Origin: Actinomadura rifamycini DSM 43936
GTDB taxonomy: Bacteria > Actinomycetota > Actinomycetes > Streptosporangiales > Streptosporangiaceae
Length of the DNA stretch: 64,000 nucleotides
Assembly: GCF_000425065.1 (NCBI RefSeq)
Contig: NZ_KE384301.1
Location: forward strand, 409,145 to 473,144
Direction of reading: 5' to 3'
In this document: positions 36,163 through 44,137 of the stretch, piece after piece
Position numbering within the stretch: position 1 is the first letter of the stretch
Layout of the letters: the number at the start of each line of letters is the position of its first letter
Notes under the pieces: model-generated
The model's database searches: none
The model's input: the letters and a program-made list of their open reading frames with translations, nothing else
Told to the model about the DNA's origin: nothing
Position numbers and translations under genes: made by a program

Positions 36163-36735
36163 ATGAGGCATGCACAGGACGGGGCTGCCGCGGCGATGAG
36201 CGCCGCCTCCCGGATCCTCGTCGCCCGGGGCAAGAACGAGCCCCAGGAGGTCGAGAACCCGGACGTCGCCTGGGGTCAGCGCGCCCGCGACGGGGTGTGG
36301 GTGCCGACCAAGGACGGCCAGCGGATCCACCTGGGCATCGACACCGCCGCGGCGGACACGGTCGCCCAGCTGCTGCGGCCCACCCTGCGGGTGTTCGTCG
36401 GCGTGGACGTCGACACCGACATCGTGGCGCAGACGACCGCGGGCGGGGTGCGCCTGCTGACCGTCATCCACGGTCCGGGGGCTCCGGCGGAGTTCCGGTT
36501 CCCGGTCTCCCTCGCCGACGGTCTCGCGCTCGAGTCGATGCCGTCCGGCGGCTACGACGTCGTCCACCTGCGGTACGGCGCGACCGTGGGACGGCTCTAC
36601 AACCCGTGGGCGAGCGACTCGATGTTCCGCCAGGTCAAGGCCGACTACGTGCTGGACGGCCCGGTCGTGACCATGCGCGTGCAGCACGCCGACGCGTACT
36701 ACCCCGTCGTCGCCGACCCCCACTACGCCCGCTGA
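36163..36735 (+). CDS. Hypothetical protein ending in YYPVVADPHY
   Basis: A 190-residue protein without a recognised domain. The start follows GAGGGGG; an ATG 11 codons later is possible. The C-terminal ADAYYPVVADPHYAR resembles the V-V-A-D-P tail seen in many uncharacterised actinomycete proteins. No signal peptide or membrane segment is evident. Function unknown. Confidence 0.65.
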   Translation: MRHAQDGAAAAMSAASRILVARGKNEPQEVENPDVAWGQRARDGVWVPTKDGQRIHLGIDTAAADTVAQLLRPTLRVFVGVDVDTDIVAQTTAGGVRLLTVIHGPGAPAEFRFPVSLADGLALESMPSGGYDVVHLRYGATVGRLYNPWASDSMFRQVKADYVLDGPVVTMRVQHADAYYPVVADPHYAR

Positions 36736-36799
36736 TCCGCCGCGCGCCACGTCACCGCCGCCCGTCCCCCCGCCCGTCTCCGGCCGCGGGACGGACGCG

Positions 36800-37014
36800 C
36801 TAGGAACGCGGCTCGCGGATCACGATCGGGTCCTCGAAGTCGGGCTCGCGGCTGATCTCCCCCAGCGTCTCCGCGCCGCTCTCGCCCCGGCGGTACAGGG
36901 CCGTCGGCTCGGCCCGACGAGCAGGATCGCGTCCGGGAGGCGGAGCCGTCCCGCCGGCGCGCGGGCGAGCAGCACCACGACGACGAGGAAGACGACGAAG
37001 AGCGGCTCCTCCAC
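36800..37014 (-). pseudogene. Possible frameshifted small membrane-protein gene
   Basis: A GTG at 37,014 opens a frame with one hydrophobic segment (LFVVFLVVVVLLARAP), then PDAILLVG. Near 36,915-36,920 the sensible continuation moves to another frame, reading RAEPTALYRRGESGAETLGE to DPIVIREPRS and a stop at 36,800. The join would give a protein of about 71 residues. A sequencing error or a real frameshift could explain it. No family recognised. Confidence 0.3.
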
Positions 37015-37249
37015 GTCGCTGATCCCTATCCGGAACGCGGCGCGGCACGCGTGCCGGGGCCGCCGGGATTTGGAACGTTCCCGCAGGGTGCGGGGGTCGC
37101 GACCGGCCGCGGCCGGGCCCGCGCGTCCTCGCGGGGCGGGCGGCGCGGGGCCGTCCCGGCGTCATAGGCTTGAGGCCGGGCCGCGTTCCGGCCCCCGCGG
37201 CGGCGTCCGGCGCAACGACCGCCCCGGTTCCCGGAAGACTGGACTCACC

Positions 37250-37807
37250 GTGATCTTCACTCATGACACCGAGCACGCGCTCGCCGTGGTCGTCGACCTG
37301 ATCAACACCGGTGCCGCCGCGTCCGGCACCGAGGAGCTGGACGCGCTGCCCGGGCTGCGGGCGTTCGTGGAGCGCAACTCCTTCAGCGACCTGGGCGAGG
37401 TGACCGGGACGGACGTCGCCGCCGTCCGGCGGCTGCGCGACCGGTTCCACTCGGTCTTCCTCGCCGGAGAGGTGCCGGCGGCCGTCCGGCTCATCAACGA
37501 CATCGTCGGCGAGGTCCGCACGACCCCCCACCTGACCGACCACGACGGCTACGACTGGCACGTCCACTTCTTCGCGCCCGGCGCCCCGCTCCCCGAGCAC
37601 CTGGCGGCCGACTGCGGCATGGCCCTGGCGTACGTGGTGGCGGCCGGGGAACTGGACCGGCTGCGCACCTGCGAGGCGCCGGACTGCGACCGGGTGCTGG
37701 TGGACCTCTCCCGCAACCGGTGCCGCCGCTACTGCGACAGCCGGACGTGCGGGAACCGCATGCACGTCGCGGCGTACCGCGCCCGCCGCCGCGAGGCCGC
37801 GCTCTGA
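37250..37807 (+). CDS. CGNR zinc-finger protein (ABATE domain)
   Basis: A 185-residue protein. An N-terminal ABATE-type domain is followed by a C-terminal CGNR zinc finger: LRTCEAPDCDRVLVD and CRRYCDSRTCGNRMHVAAYRAR, with four Cys. These are thought to be DNA-binding regulators of stress genes. GTG start. It converges with the folP2-like gene over a perfect palindrome. Confidence 0.88.
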   Translation: MIFTHDTEHALAVVVDLINTGAAASGTEELDALPGLRAFVERNSFSDLGEVTGTDVAAVRRLRDRFHSVFLAGEVPAAVRLINDIVGEVRTTPHLTDHDGYDWHVHFFAPGAPLPEHLAADCGMALAYVVAAGELDRLRTCEAPDCDRVLVDLSRNRCRRYCDSRTCGNRMHVAAYRARRREAAL

Positions 37808-37810
37808 CGG

Positions 37811-37839
37811 GGCGGCGGCCCCGCCGGCGGGGCCGCCGC
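37811..37839. terminator. Bidirectional palindromic terminator
   Basis: A 28-bp perfect GC palindrome centred at about 37,825 separates the convergent CGNR and folP2-like genes and touches the folP2 stop codon. Confidence 0.7.
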
Positions 37840-38717
37840 TAACCGCGCGGCGCGGGCAGCGGCCCGAGGGCCGCGACGGCGTCGAGGGCGCGGCGCGCGG
37901 CGGCCGCGTCGTGGACGCGGAACACGCGGGCGCCGAGGACGGCCGAGACTCCGAGCACGGCGAGCGTCCCGGCGCCGCGCCCGTTCACGGGCCGGCCCAG
38001 GGTCTCCCCGATGAAGTCCTTGTTCGACACCGCCACCAGGACCGGCCAGCCGGTCGCGGTCAGCTCGCCGAGCCGCCGGGTGATCTCCAGCGAGTGCCGG
38101 GTGTTCTTGCCGAAGTCGTGCGCGGGGTCGATGAGGACGGCGTCCCGGCGCACCCCGAGGGACACGGCCCGCTCGGCCTCCGCGGTGACGTGCGCGACCA
38201 CGTCGGCGACCACGTCGGCGTAGGCCGTCCGGTGCGGGCGGGTGCGGGGCTCCAGGGCGCCGGCGTGGGCGCAGACCAGGCCGATGCCGTGCGCGGCCGC
38301 GACCTCGGCGAGCCGCGGGTCGGGGCCGCCCCAGGTGTCGTTGAGCAGGTCGGCGCCCGCGGCCGCGACCGCCTCGCCGACCTCGGCGCGCCAGGTGTCG
38401 ACGCTGATCACCACGTCGGGGTGGCGTTCCCGGACGGCCGCGACGAGGTCGACCACGCGGCGCAGCTCCTCGGCGACGCCCACGTCCTCGCCCGGCCCGG
38501 CCTTCACCCCGCCGATGTCGACGATGTCGGCGCCGGCCGCCACGGCCCGCCCGACCGCGTCCAGCGCCGCGTCGAAGCCGTAGGTGGCGCCCTTGTCGAA
38601 GAACGAGTCGGGGGTGCGGTTGACCACCGCCATGATCGCGTGCGGGCCGAGCTCGCGCCCGTTCAGCCGCAGCGGCGTCGTTTCCGGAGAGCCCATGATG
38701 AGCACAGATTCGCACAC
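37839..38717 (-). CDS. Dihydropteroate synthase-like protein FolP2
   Basis: A TIM-barrel protein of up to 292 residues. It shows IMAVVNRTPDSFFDKGATYGF, DIVDIGGVKAGPGE, SVDTWRAEV, LINDTWGG-type LLNDTWGG and IDPAHDFGKNTRHS. This matches the mycobacterial FolP2 (Rv1207) branch rather than FolP1. FolP2 in mycobacteria is not regarded as a working dihydropteroate synthase, so the true role is unclear. The start is uncertain: GTG 38,717 or ATG 38,696, neither with a good ribosome site. Confidence 0.82.
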   Translation of the reverse strand: MCESVLIMGSPETTPLRLNGRELGPHAIMAVVNRTPDSFFDKGATYGFDAALDAVGRAVAAGADIVDIGGVKAGPGEDVGVAEELRRVVDLVAAVRERHPDVVISVDTWRAEVGEAVAAAGADLLNDTWGGPDPRLAEVAAAHGIGLVCAHAGALEPRTRPHRTAYADVVADVVAHVTAEAERAVSLGVRRDAVLIDPAHDFGKNTRHSLEITRRLGELTATGWPVLVAVSNKDFIGETLGRPVNGRGAGTLAVLGVSAVLGARVFRVHDAAAARRALDAVAALGPLPAPRG

Positions 38718-38942
38718 CCCCGGGCGGGGGCGCCAAGCGGTCCGCCGGACGGGCCGTGCGGAGCGCGTCCGGGCCCCCGGACCGGCACTAGAAGCGAATT
38801 CGGTTCAAATGCCGCCCTCGCTCGTCAGCAACCCAACGAGGTCGCTAACCTCATATGTCATGCTCGTTGCGGGATTGCGTCCCCGCGGTGGGCCGCCGAC
38901 CCGGTGGTCGCGGCCCGGACCGAGCAGCCCCGAACGAGCAGC

Positions 38943-39989
38943 ATGGAGGATCCGCTGACCAGGCGAGCACTCATCACCGGCATCACCGGACAGGACGGCT
39001 CGTACCTGGCCGAGCATCTGCTCGCACAGGGGTACGAGGTGTGGGGTCTGGTGCGGGGTCAGGCGAACCCGCACGTCTCGCGGCTGCGCAAGCACGTCGG
39101 CGACGTGCGGATCACCACGGGCGACCTGCTGGACCAGAGCAGCCTCATCTCCGCGGTGGAACAGGTCCGGCCCGACGAGGTGTACAACCTCGGCGCGATC
39201 TCCTACGTCCCGATGTCCTGGCAGCAGGCGGAGCTCACCGCCGAGGTCACCGGCATGGGCGTGCTGCGGATGCTGGAGGCGATCCGCGTGGTGTCGGGCA
39301 TCAGCCCGTCCCGGACGCCCGGCCGCGAGCAGATCCGCTTCTACCAGGCGTCGTCGTCGGAGATGTTCGGCATGGTCCGGGAGACGCCGCAGAACGAGCG
39401 GACGCCGTTCCACCCGCGCAGCCCGTACGGGGTCGCCAAGAGCTACGGGCACTACATCACCCAGAACTACCGCGAGTCGTACGGCATGTTCGCGGTCAGC
39501 GGGATCCTGTTCAACCACGAGTCGCCGCGCCGGGGCGCCGAGTTCGTCACCCGGAAAGTGTCGCTGGGCGTCGCCCGCATCAAGCTGGGCCTCGCCTCCG
39601 AGCTGCGCCTGGGGAACATGGACGCGCGCCGCGACTGGGGCTACGCGGGCGACTACGCCCGCGCGATGCGGCTGATGCTCGCCCAGGACTCCCCGGAGGA
39701 CTTCGTCATCGGCACGGGGCAGACCCAGTCGGTGCGGGAACTTGTCGAGTTCGCGTTCCGCACGGCGGGCCTGAACTGGGAGGACCACGTCGTCCTGGAC
39801 GCCAAGTACACCCGGCCCGCCGAGGTGGACCTGCTGTGCGCCGATCCGAAGAAGGCGCGCGAGCAGCTCGGCTGGGAGCCGGAGATCACGTTCGAGGGCC
39901 TGGTCCGGATGATGGTGGAGTCGGACCTGCGGCTGCTGTCGGAGTCCGCGCGCCCCGAGGACGAGCCGTTCAGCCCCGACCACTGGTGA
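38943..39989 (+). CDS. gmd: GDP-mannose 4,6-dehydratase
   Basis: A 348-residue extended SDR that converts GDP-D-mannose to GDP-4-keto-6-deoxymannose, precursor of GDP-rhamnose, fucose or related sugars. The NADP motif is ITGITGQDGSYLAEHLL, the active site has QASSSEMFG and YGVAKSYGHY, and NHESPRRG is family specific. No downstream epimerase or reductase is beside it. The first codons MEDPLT precede the conserved start of the fold, so a start slightly downstream is possible. Confidence 0.94.
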   Translation: MEDPLTRRALITGITGQDGSYLAEHLLAQGYEVWGLVRGQANPHVSRLRKHVGDVRITTGDLLDQSSLISAVEQVRPDEVYNLGAISYVPMSWQQAELTAEVTGMGVLRMLEAIRVVSGISPSRTPGREQIRFYQASSSEMFGMVRETPQNERTPFHPRSPYGVAKSYGHYITQNYRESYGMFAVSGILFNHESPRRGAEFVTRKVSLGVARIKLGLASELRLGNMDARRDWGYAGDYARAMRLMLAQDSPEDFVIGTGQTQSVRELVEFAFRTAGLNWEDHVVLDAKYTRPAEVDLLCADPKKAREQLGWEPEITFEGLVRMMVESDLRLLSESARPEDEPFSPDHW

Positions 39990-40034
39990 CCCCTCCCCCG
40001 CGCTGACGGCCCGGCGGCGTGACACGATGCGACC

Positions 40035-41663
40035 ATGGCTGACGTCGCCGCGGATCCGGGGAGCGCCCGGCTGGGCACCGGACCGGGCCGCTGGATCCTC
40101 CTCGCGACCGTCCTCGGGTCGGGTCTGGCGCTGCTCGACGCCACGGTCGTCAACGTCGCGCTGCCCGCCATCGCCGACGACCTCGACGCGGACATCACGG
40201 GCCTGCAGTGGACCGTGAACGCCTACACGCTGACGCTGGCCGGGTTCATCCTGCTCGGCGGGTCGCTCGGCGACCGGTACGGGCGGCGGCGCATCTTCCT
40301 GCTCGGGGTGGTGTGGTTCGCGGCCGCGTCGGTGCTGTGCGCCGTCGCGCAGGACGTCGGGATGCTGGTGGTGTCCCGGGCGCTGCAGGGCGTGGGCGGG
40401 GCGCTCCTCACCCCGGGCTCGCTGGCGATCATCCAGGCGTCGTTCGCCCCGGACGACCGGCCCCGCGCGGTCGGCGCCTGGTCGGGGCTCGGCGGCATCG
40501 CCGGGGCCGTGGGGCCGTTCGCGGGCGGGTGGCTGGTGGAGGCCGCGGGCTGGCGGTGGGTGTTCCTGCTCAACGTGCCGCTCGCCGCCCTGGTGGTGCT
40601 GGTGGCGGCGCGGCACGTGCCCGAGAGCGCCGACCCGGACGCGGGCGGGCGGTTCGACGTGCTCGGCGCGGTGCTCGCGGCCCTCGCCCTCGCGGGCACG
40701 ACGTACGCGCTGACGGAGGCGCCGAGCGGGCGGGCGCGTCCGCTCGTGGTGGCGGTCGCCGGGATCCTCGGCGCGGCGGCCGCGGCGGGGTTCCTCGCCG
40801 TGGAGCGGCGGCGCGGCGGCGGGCGGCGGCTGTCCGGCCGGGCCGGGGCGGACGTCCCCCGGCCGATGCTGCCGCTGGAGGTGTTCGCCGCCCGGCAGTT
40901 CTCGGCGGTGAACGCCGTGACGTTCCTGGTCTACGGCGGGATGGGCGTGCTGTTCTTCCTGCTCGTGCTGCACCTGCAGGTCGTGGGCGGGTTCTCGCCG
41001 GTCGCGGCGGGCGCGGCGCTGCTGCCGGTGACGGCGCTGATGCTGCTGCTGTCGGCGCGGGCGGGCGCGGTCGCGCAGAAGATCGGGCCGCGGTGGCCGA
41101 TGGCGGGCGGACTGCTGGTGGCGGCCGCGGGGATGCTGCTGGTCGGGCGGATCGGCGCGGGCGCGTCCTACGTCCGGGACGTGCTGCCCGCGGTGACCGT
41201 GTTCGGGCTGGGGCTGTCGGCGGTGGTCGCGCCGCTGACCGCGACGGTGCTGGCGACGGCGCGGTCCCGGCACGCCGGGGTGGCCAGCGGCGTCAACAAC
41301 GCGGTGGCGCGGGCCGCGGGGCTGCTCGCGGTCGCGGCGATCCCGCCGCTGACCGGCCTGACGGGCGGCGCGCTGCGCGATCCGGAGGCGTTCGCCGACG
41401 GGTTCGGCCTGTCGATGGCGGTGTGCGCCGCGCTGCTGGCGGCGGGGGCGGTGCTGACGCTGCTGACCGTCTCCGACGGCGCGCTGGTCGTCGCGGAGGG
41501 GGCGCACTGCGAGCCCCAGGCCCGCAGCCACTGCTCGGTCGGCGCGCCGCAGCTGCAGCCGGAGCCCGAGACCGTCCCCGACACGGGCGCCGGACACGGC
41601 GGCGGGCACGGCGGCGGGCACGGACAGGGGCACGGCGGGGGGCGCGCGGGCGAGCCCGGGTGA
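40035..41663 (+). CDS. DHA2-family MFS efflux pump with His-rich tail
   Basis: A 542-residue EmrB/QacA-type transporter with about fourteen hydrophobic segments. The DHA2 motifs are LDATVVNVALPAIADDL and LGDRYGRRR. The last about 30 residues are a Gly-His repeat (GHGGGHGGGHGQGHGG) after a Pro/Glu segment, a plausible metal-binding tail not typical of the family. A LysR gene follows on the same strand. Substrate unknown, probably a drug or metabolite. Confidence 0.92.
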   Translation: MADVAADPGSARLGTGPGRWILLATVLGSGLALLDATVVNVALPAIADDLDADITGLQWTVNAYTLTLAGFILLGGSLGDRYGRRRIFLLGVVWFAAASVLCAVAQDVGMLVVSRALQGVGGALLTPGSLAIIQASFAPDDRPRAVGAWSGLGGIAGAVGPFAGGWLVEAAGWRWVFLLNVPLAALVVLVAARHVPESADPDAGGRFDVLGAVLAALALAGTTYALTEAPSGRARPLVVAVAGILGAAAAAGFLAVERRRGGGRRLSGRAGADVPRPMLPLEVFAARQFSAVNAVTFLVYGGMGVLFFLLVLHLQVVGGFSPVAAGAALLPVTALMLLLSARAGAVAQKIGPRWPMAGGLLVAAAGMLLVGRIGAGASYVRDVLPAVTVFGLGLSAVVAPLTATVLATARSRHAGVASGVNNAVARAAGLLAVAAIPPLTGLTGGALRDPEAFADGFGLSMAVCAALLAAGAVLTLLTVSDGALVVAEGAHCEPQARSHCSVGAPQLQPEPETVPDTGAGHGGGHGGGHGQGHGGGRAGEPG

Positions 41664-41729
41664 GGCCGTTTCGGGCCAGGTTCCGCCGTTGTCCGGGACC
41701 CCGGCGGCCGGTTGGCATACCGTCGGGAC

Positions 41730-42347
41730 ATGAATCTGCGGCAGCTGCGCTACGTCGTGGCGACCGCCGACCACGGCACGATGACGTCGGCGGCCCAGGC
41801 GCTCTACGTCGCCCAGCCCGCCCTGTCGCGGGCCGTCCGGGAGCTGGAGCGCGAGCTCGGCATCGAACTGTTCGCGCGCTCGGGGCGCGGCGTCGTCCTC
41901 ACCCCGGTCGGTGAGCAGGTGGTGCGGCGGGCGCGGGCGGCGCTGGAGGCCGTGGACGCCATCGAGGCCCTGTCGGCGGCGCGGGGCCACGGGCAGGGCG
42001 CCGATCTGCGCATCGCCACGACCGCCGCGCTGGAGCCGGAGCTGATCGGACGGCTCGTCCCGCTCTTCGCCCGCGCGCAGCCGGCCGTCCGGATCCGGGT
42101 GGTGCGGTGCGCGGACCGCGTCGCGGTCGCCGCGGCGCTGCGCGCGGGCCGCGCCGACCTCGGGCTCGCCGAGCCGCCCGCCCCGGCCGACCTGGCCGTC
42201 CACCCGCTGACCCCGCGGGCCGGGCTGGTGCACCCGCACCGCCGGACGCCGCCCGCGGGCCGCGACTTCCTGGCGTTCGCCAAGGAGTGCCTGAGGGAGT
42301 CCGTCAGGGAGCCGGTGCGCGAGGCGCCGGGCGGCCGGAACCGCTGA
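41730..42347 (+). CDS. LysR regulator with shortened effector domain
   Basis: A 205-residue LysR protein. The HTH is complete (TMTSAAQALYVAQPALSRAVRELE). The effector domain starts normally (LRIATTAALEPELIGRLVPLF to ADLGLAE) but runs directly into a C-terminal piece (RDFLAFAKECLRE), so roughly a hundred residues of subdomain RD2 are missing. No frameshift is evident; an in-frame deletion is likely. It may be constitutive, dominant-negative or inactive. Confidence 0.78.
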   Translation: MNLRQLRYVVATADHGTMTSAAQALYVAQPALSRAVRELERELGIELFARSGRGVVLTPVGEQVVRRARAALEAVDAIEALSAARGHGQGADLRIATTAALEPELIGRLVPLFARAQPAVRIRVVRCADRVAVAAALRAGRADLGLAEPPAPADLAVHPLTPRAGLVHPHRRTPPAGRDFLAFAKECLRESVREPVREAPGGRNR

Positions 42348-42455
42348 GCGCCGGTGCCCGGCGCGGGGACCGGGCGCGGGGACCGGTGGACGGATGCCCC
42401 GGCCACGAGCTCGCCGTGGCCGAGGCGCCTCCCCGGCACCGCGCGCGGAGCGTCC

Positions 42456-43388
42456 TCAGGACGCGCCGCCGGCGGGGCCGTCGGGGAGGTCGGCGGCGTA
42501 GGACTCCTTCACCACGTCGAGGTGGTGCCAGGACTCCCGGACCGTCACGCCGGGCACCGAGCGGACCGCGTCGAGCACGGTGACCAGTTCGGCGCGCGAG
42601 GCCGCCTCGGCCTGCCCCACGATGTCGTAGCGGCCGAACCCGGTCGCCACGTAGCGGACGCCGTCCAGCGCGGCGACCGCCTCCGCGGCCTTGCGCAGGC
42701 CGCCGCCGACCAGCAGGCCGAACCCGCCGAGCTCGGCCGCGCCGAGCGCCCGCGGGTCGGCGAGGCCGGTCACCTGGATCACCCCGGTGCGCATGAGCCG
42801 CACCACCCGGGCCCGGGTGGCCGCCTGCGACAGCCCGATGATGTGCGCGAGCCGGGTGTAGGGGGCGCGACCGTCGCGCTGGAGCTCCCGCAGGAGCCGC
42901 CAGTCGATGTCGTCGAGAGTGACCTCCCCGAGCTCCCGCACCACCGTGTGGGCGTCCCGCACCGTGGCGACGGAGCGGAACACCTCCGCGGTCCGCACGC
43001 CGGGGACGGACCGCAACTGGTCCACCTCGGCGGCGAGGGCGGTGTCGTCCCTGGTGCGCACCTGGACGACCAGGTCGTGCGGTCCCGCGGTCAGCGCGGC
43101 GAAGCCGACGGCCGGCCGTTCGGCGACGGCCGTCGCGACCTCCCGCGCGGAGCCGTCCACGGTGACCGAGACGTGCCCGGTCGCCTCGGCGCCGACGACG
43201 GCGGCGTGCACGATGCCGACGACCCGGACGACCTCCGTTTCGAGAAGGTTCTGCACGCGTGCCCGCACGGCCGTGCGGGATAGCCCGACGCGATCGGCGA
43301 GCGCCTGGAACGTGGCCCTGCCATCCCGCTGGAGCTCGCGGACGAGCACGGCGTCGACCGCATCCAGCACGGCTGTCCTCCTCGACAT
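42456..43388 (-). CDS. Double Lrp/AsnC-type regulator
   Basis: A 310-residue protein formed of two Lrp/AsnC units. Unit 1 (1-150) has the HTH ATFQALADRVGLSRTAVRARV; unit 2 (155-305) has APYTRLAHIIGLSQAATRARV. Each is followed by a RAM-type ligand domain. Double units are known in actinobacteria. An inverted repeat just upstream (43,414-43,462) is a candidate autoregulatory site. Ligand unknown, probably an amino acid. Confidence 0.88.
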   Translation of the reverse strand: MSRRTAVLDAVDAVLVRELQRDGRATFQALADRVGLSRTAVRARVQNLLETEVVRVVGIVHAAVVGAEATGHVSVTVDGSAREVATAVAERPAVGFAALTAGPHDLVVQVRTRDDTALAAEVDQLRSVPGVRTAEVFRSVATVRDAHTVVRELGEVTLDDIDWRLLRELQRDGRAPYTRLAHIIGLSQAATRARVVRLMRTGVIQVTGLADPRALGAAELGGFGLLVGGGLRKAAEAVAALDGVRYVATGFGRYDIVGQAEAASRAELVTVLDAVRSVPGVTVRESWHHLDVVKESYAADLPDGPAGGAS

Positions 43389-44137
43389 GCGATGAATCGT
43401 TTTGCCAGCAACTGCAAGATCATTCCATTTCGGGACGGGATGACGTCAAATATTGATCTTGCTCGTGTTCGTCCCACCCGGCGGCCGTCGAAGCGTCTGT
43501 GAACGGTCGCGCGCGGTGCCGTTTTCGGCGTCGCGCGCCCCCCTTCGAACGTGCGAACGCCGCCGGAGGCATGAGCCGTCCGGCGGTCCCGGCGGCGGCC
43601 GGGCGGGACGCACGCCGGCACTCCACAGGGCTTCGCGGGAAGCGCCCGGCGGGGCCGGCCCGGGGTCGCCGCGCGCGGGCCGGGAGCCCCCGCGACGCAA
43701 GGGGTGCGCGGGGGCGCGGGGTGCGGCGGGGGCGCCGCGGGCGATGACGCGGACCGGGTTTAAGTGCGTGGCTTGCATGCGCCTCTCCCGGTGTTCTGAT
43801 GTGACGCCCCTACGGCAGGACGGCCGTCCGCGCGAGGCACATGTAAGAAAAGTGCATCGGGGGCGCGATTACGTCAAGAGGTAACTTTACAGAGAGCTAA
43901 GCCTCACGTTGCACGACTTTCCCTCATGTGCGGGCGTTCAGTTCTGTTATGCCTGCAAGCCGGCAGGGAAACCGGCGCGGAAGGGCCGGACGCGCCACGG
44001 GGACACAGGGTCATCACCCCTGGGTGCGGGCATGCCGCCCCCTAAGGGACGGGTGCGTGTGCGCAGCATCGGGGGGTATGGCACACAATGTACGGTGGCC
44101 GAGCCACTTTCATCATCGATTGGTGTGTTAGACAGCC
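43389..44137. other. Long intergenic region with operator and structured leader
   Basis: This 749-bp gap has no convincing gene. The AsnC-side end has a 9-bp inverted repeat GCAAGATCA/TGATCTTGC (43,414-43,422 and 43,454-43,462). The middle is very GC-rich. The stretch 43,940-44,080 can fold into several hairpins (for example GCCGG/CCGGC near 43,961 and CAGGG/CCCTG near 44,010) and may be a leader of guaB1. I could not match it to a known riboswitch. Confidence 0.4.

Noticed and set aside
38805..42239. Open frame of over 1,100 codons on the minus strand across gmd and the exporter
   Set aside because: Covers two clear plus-strand genes and has no recognisable domain.
43446..43884. Small open frames in the asnC-guaB1 gap
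   Set aside because: Frames on both strands have similar Arg/Pro-rich composition, no ribosome sites and no motifs.
43960..44060. Cobalamin riboswitch
   Set aside because: Only a short GGGAAACCGG resemblance; the B12 core GCCACTG and the downstream GCCAGGA-type box are missing, and the gene is not B12-related.
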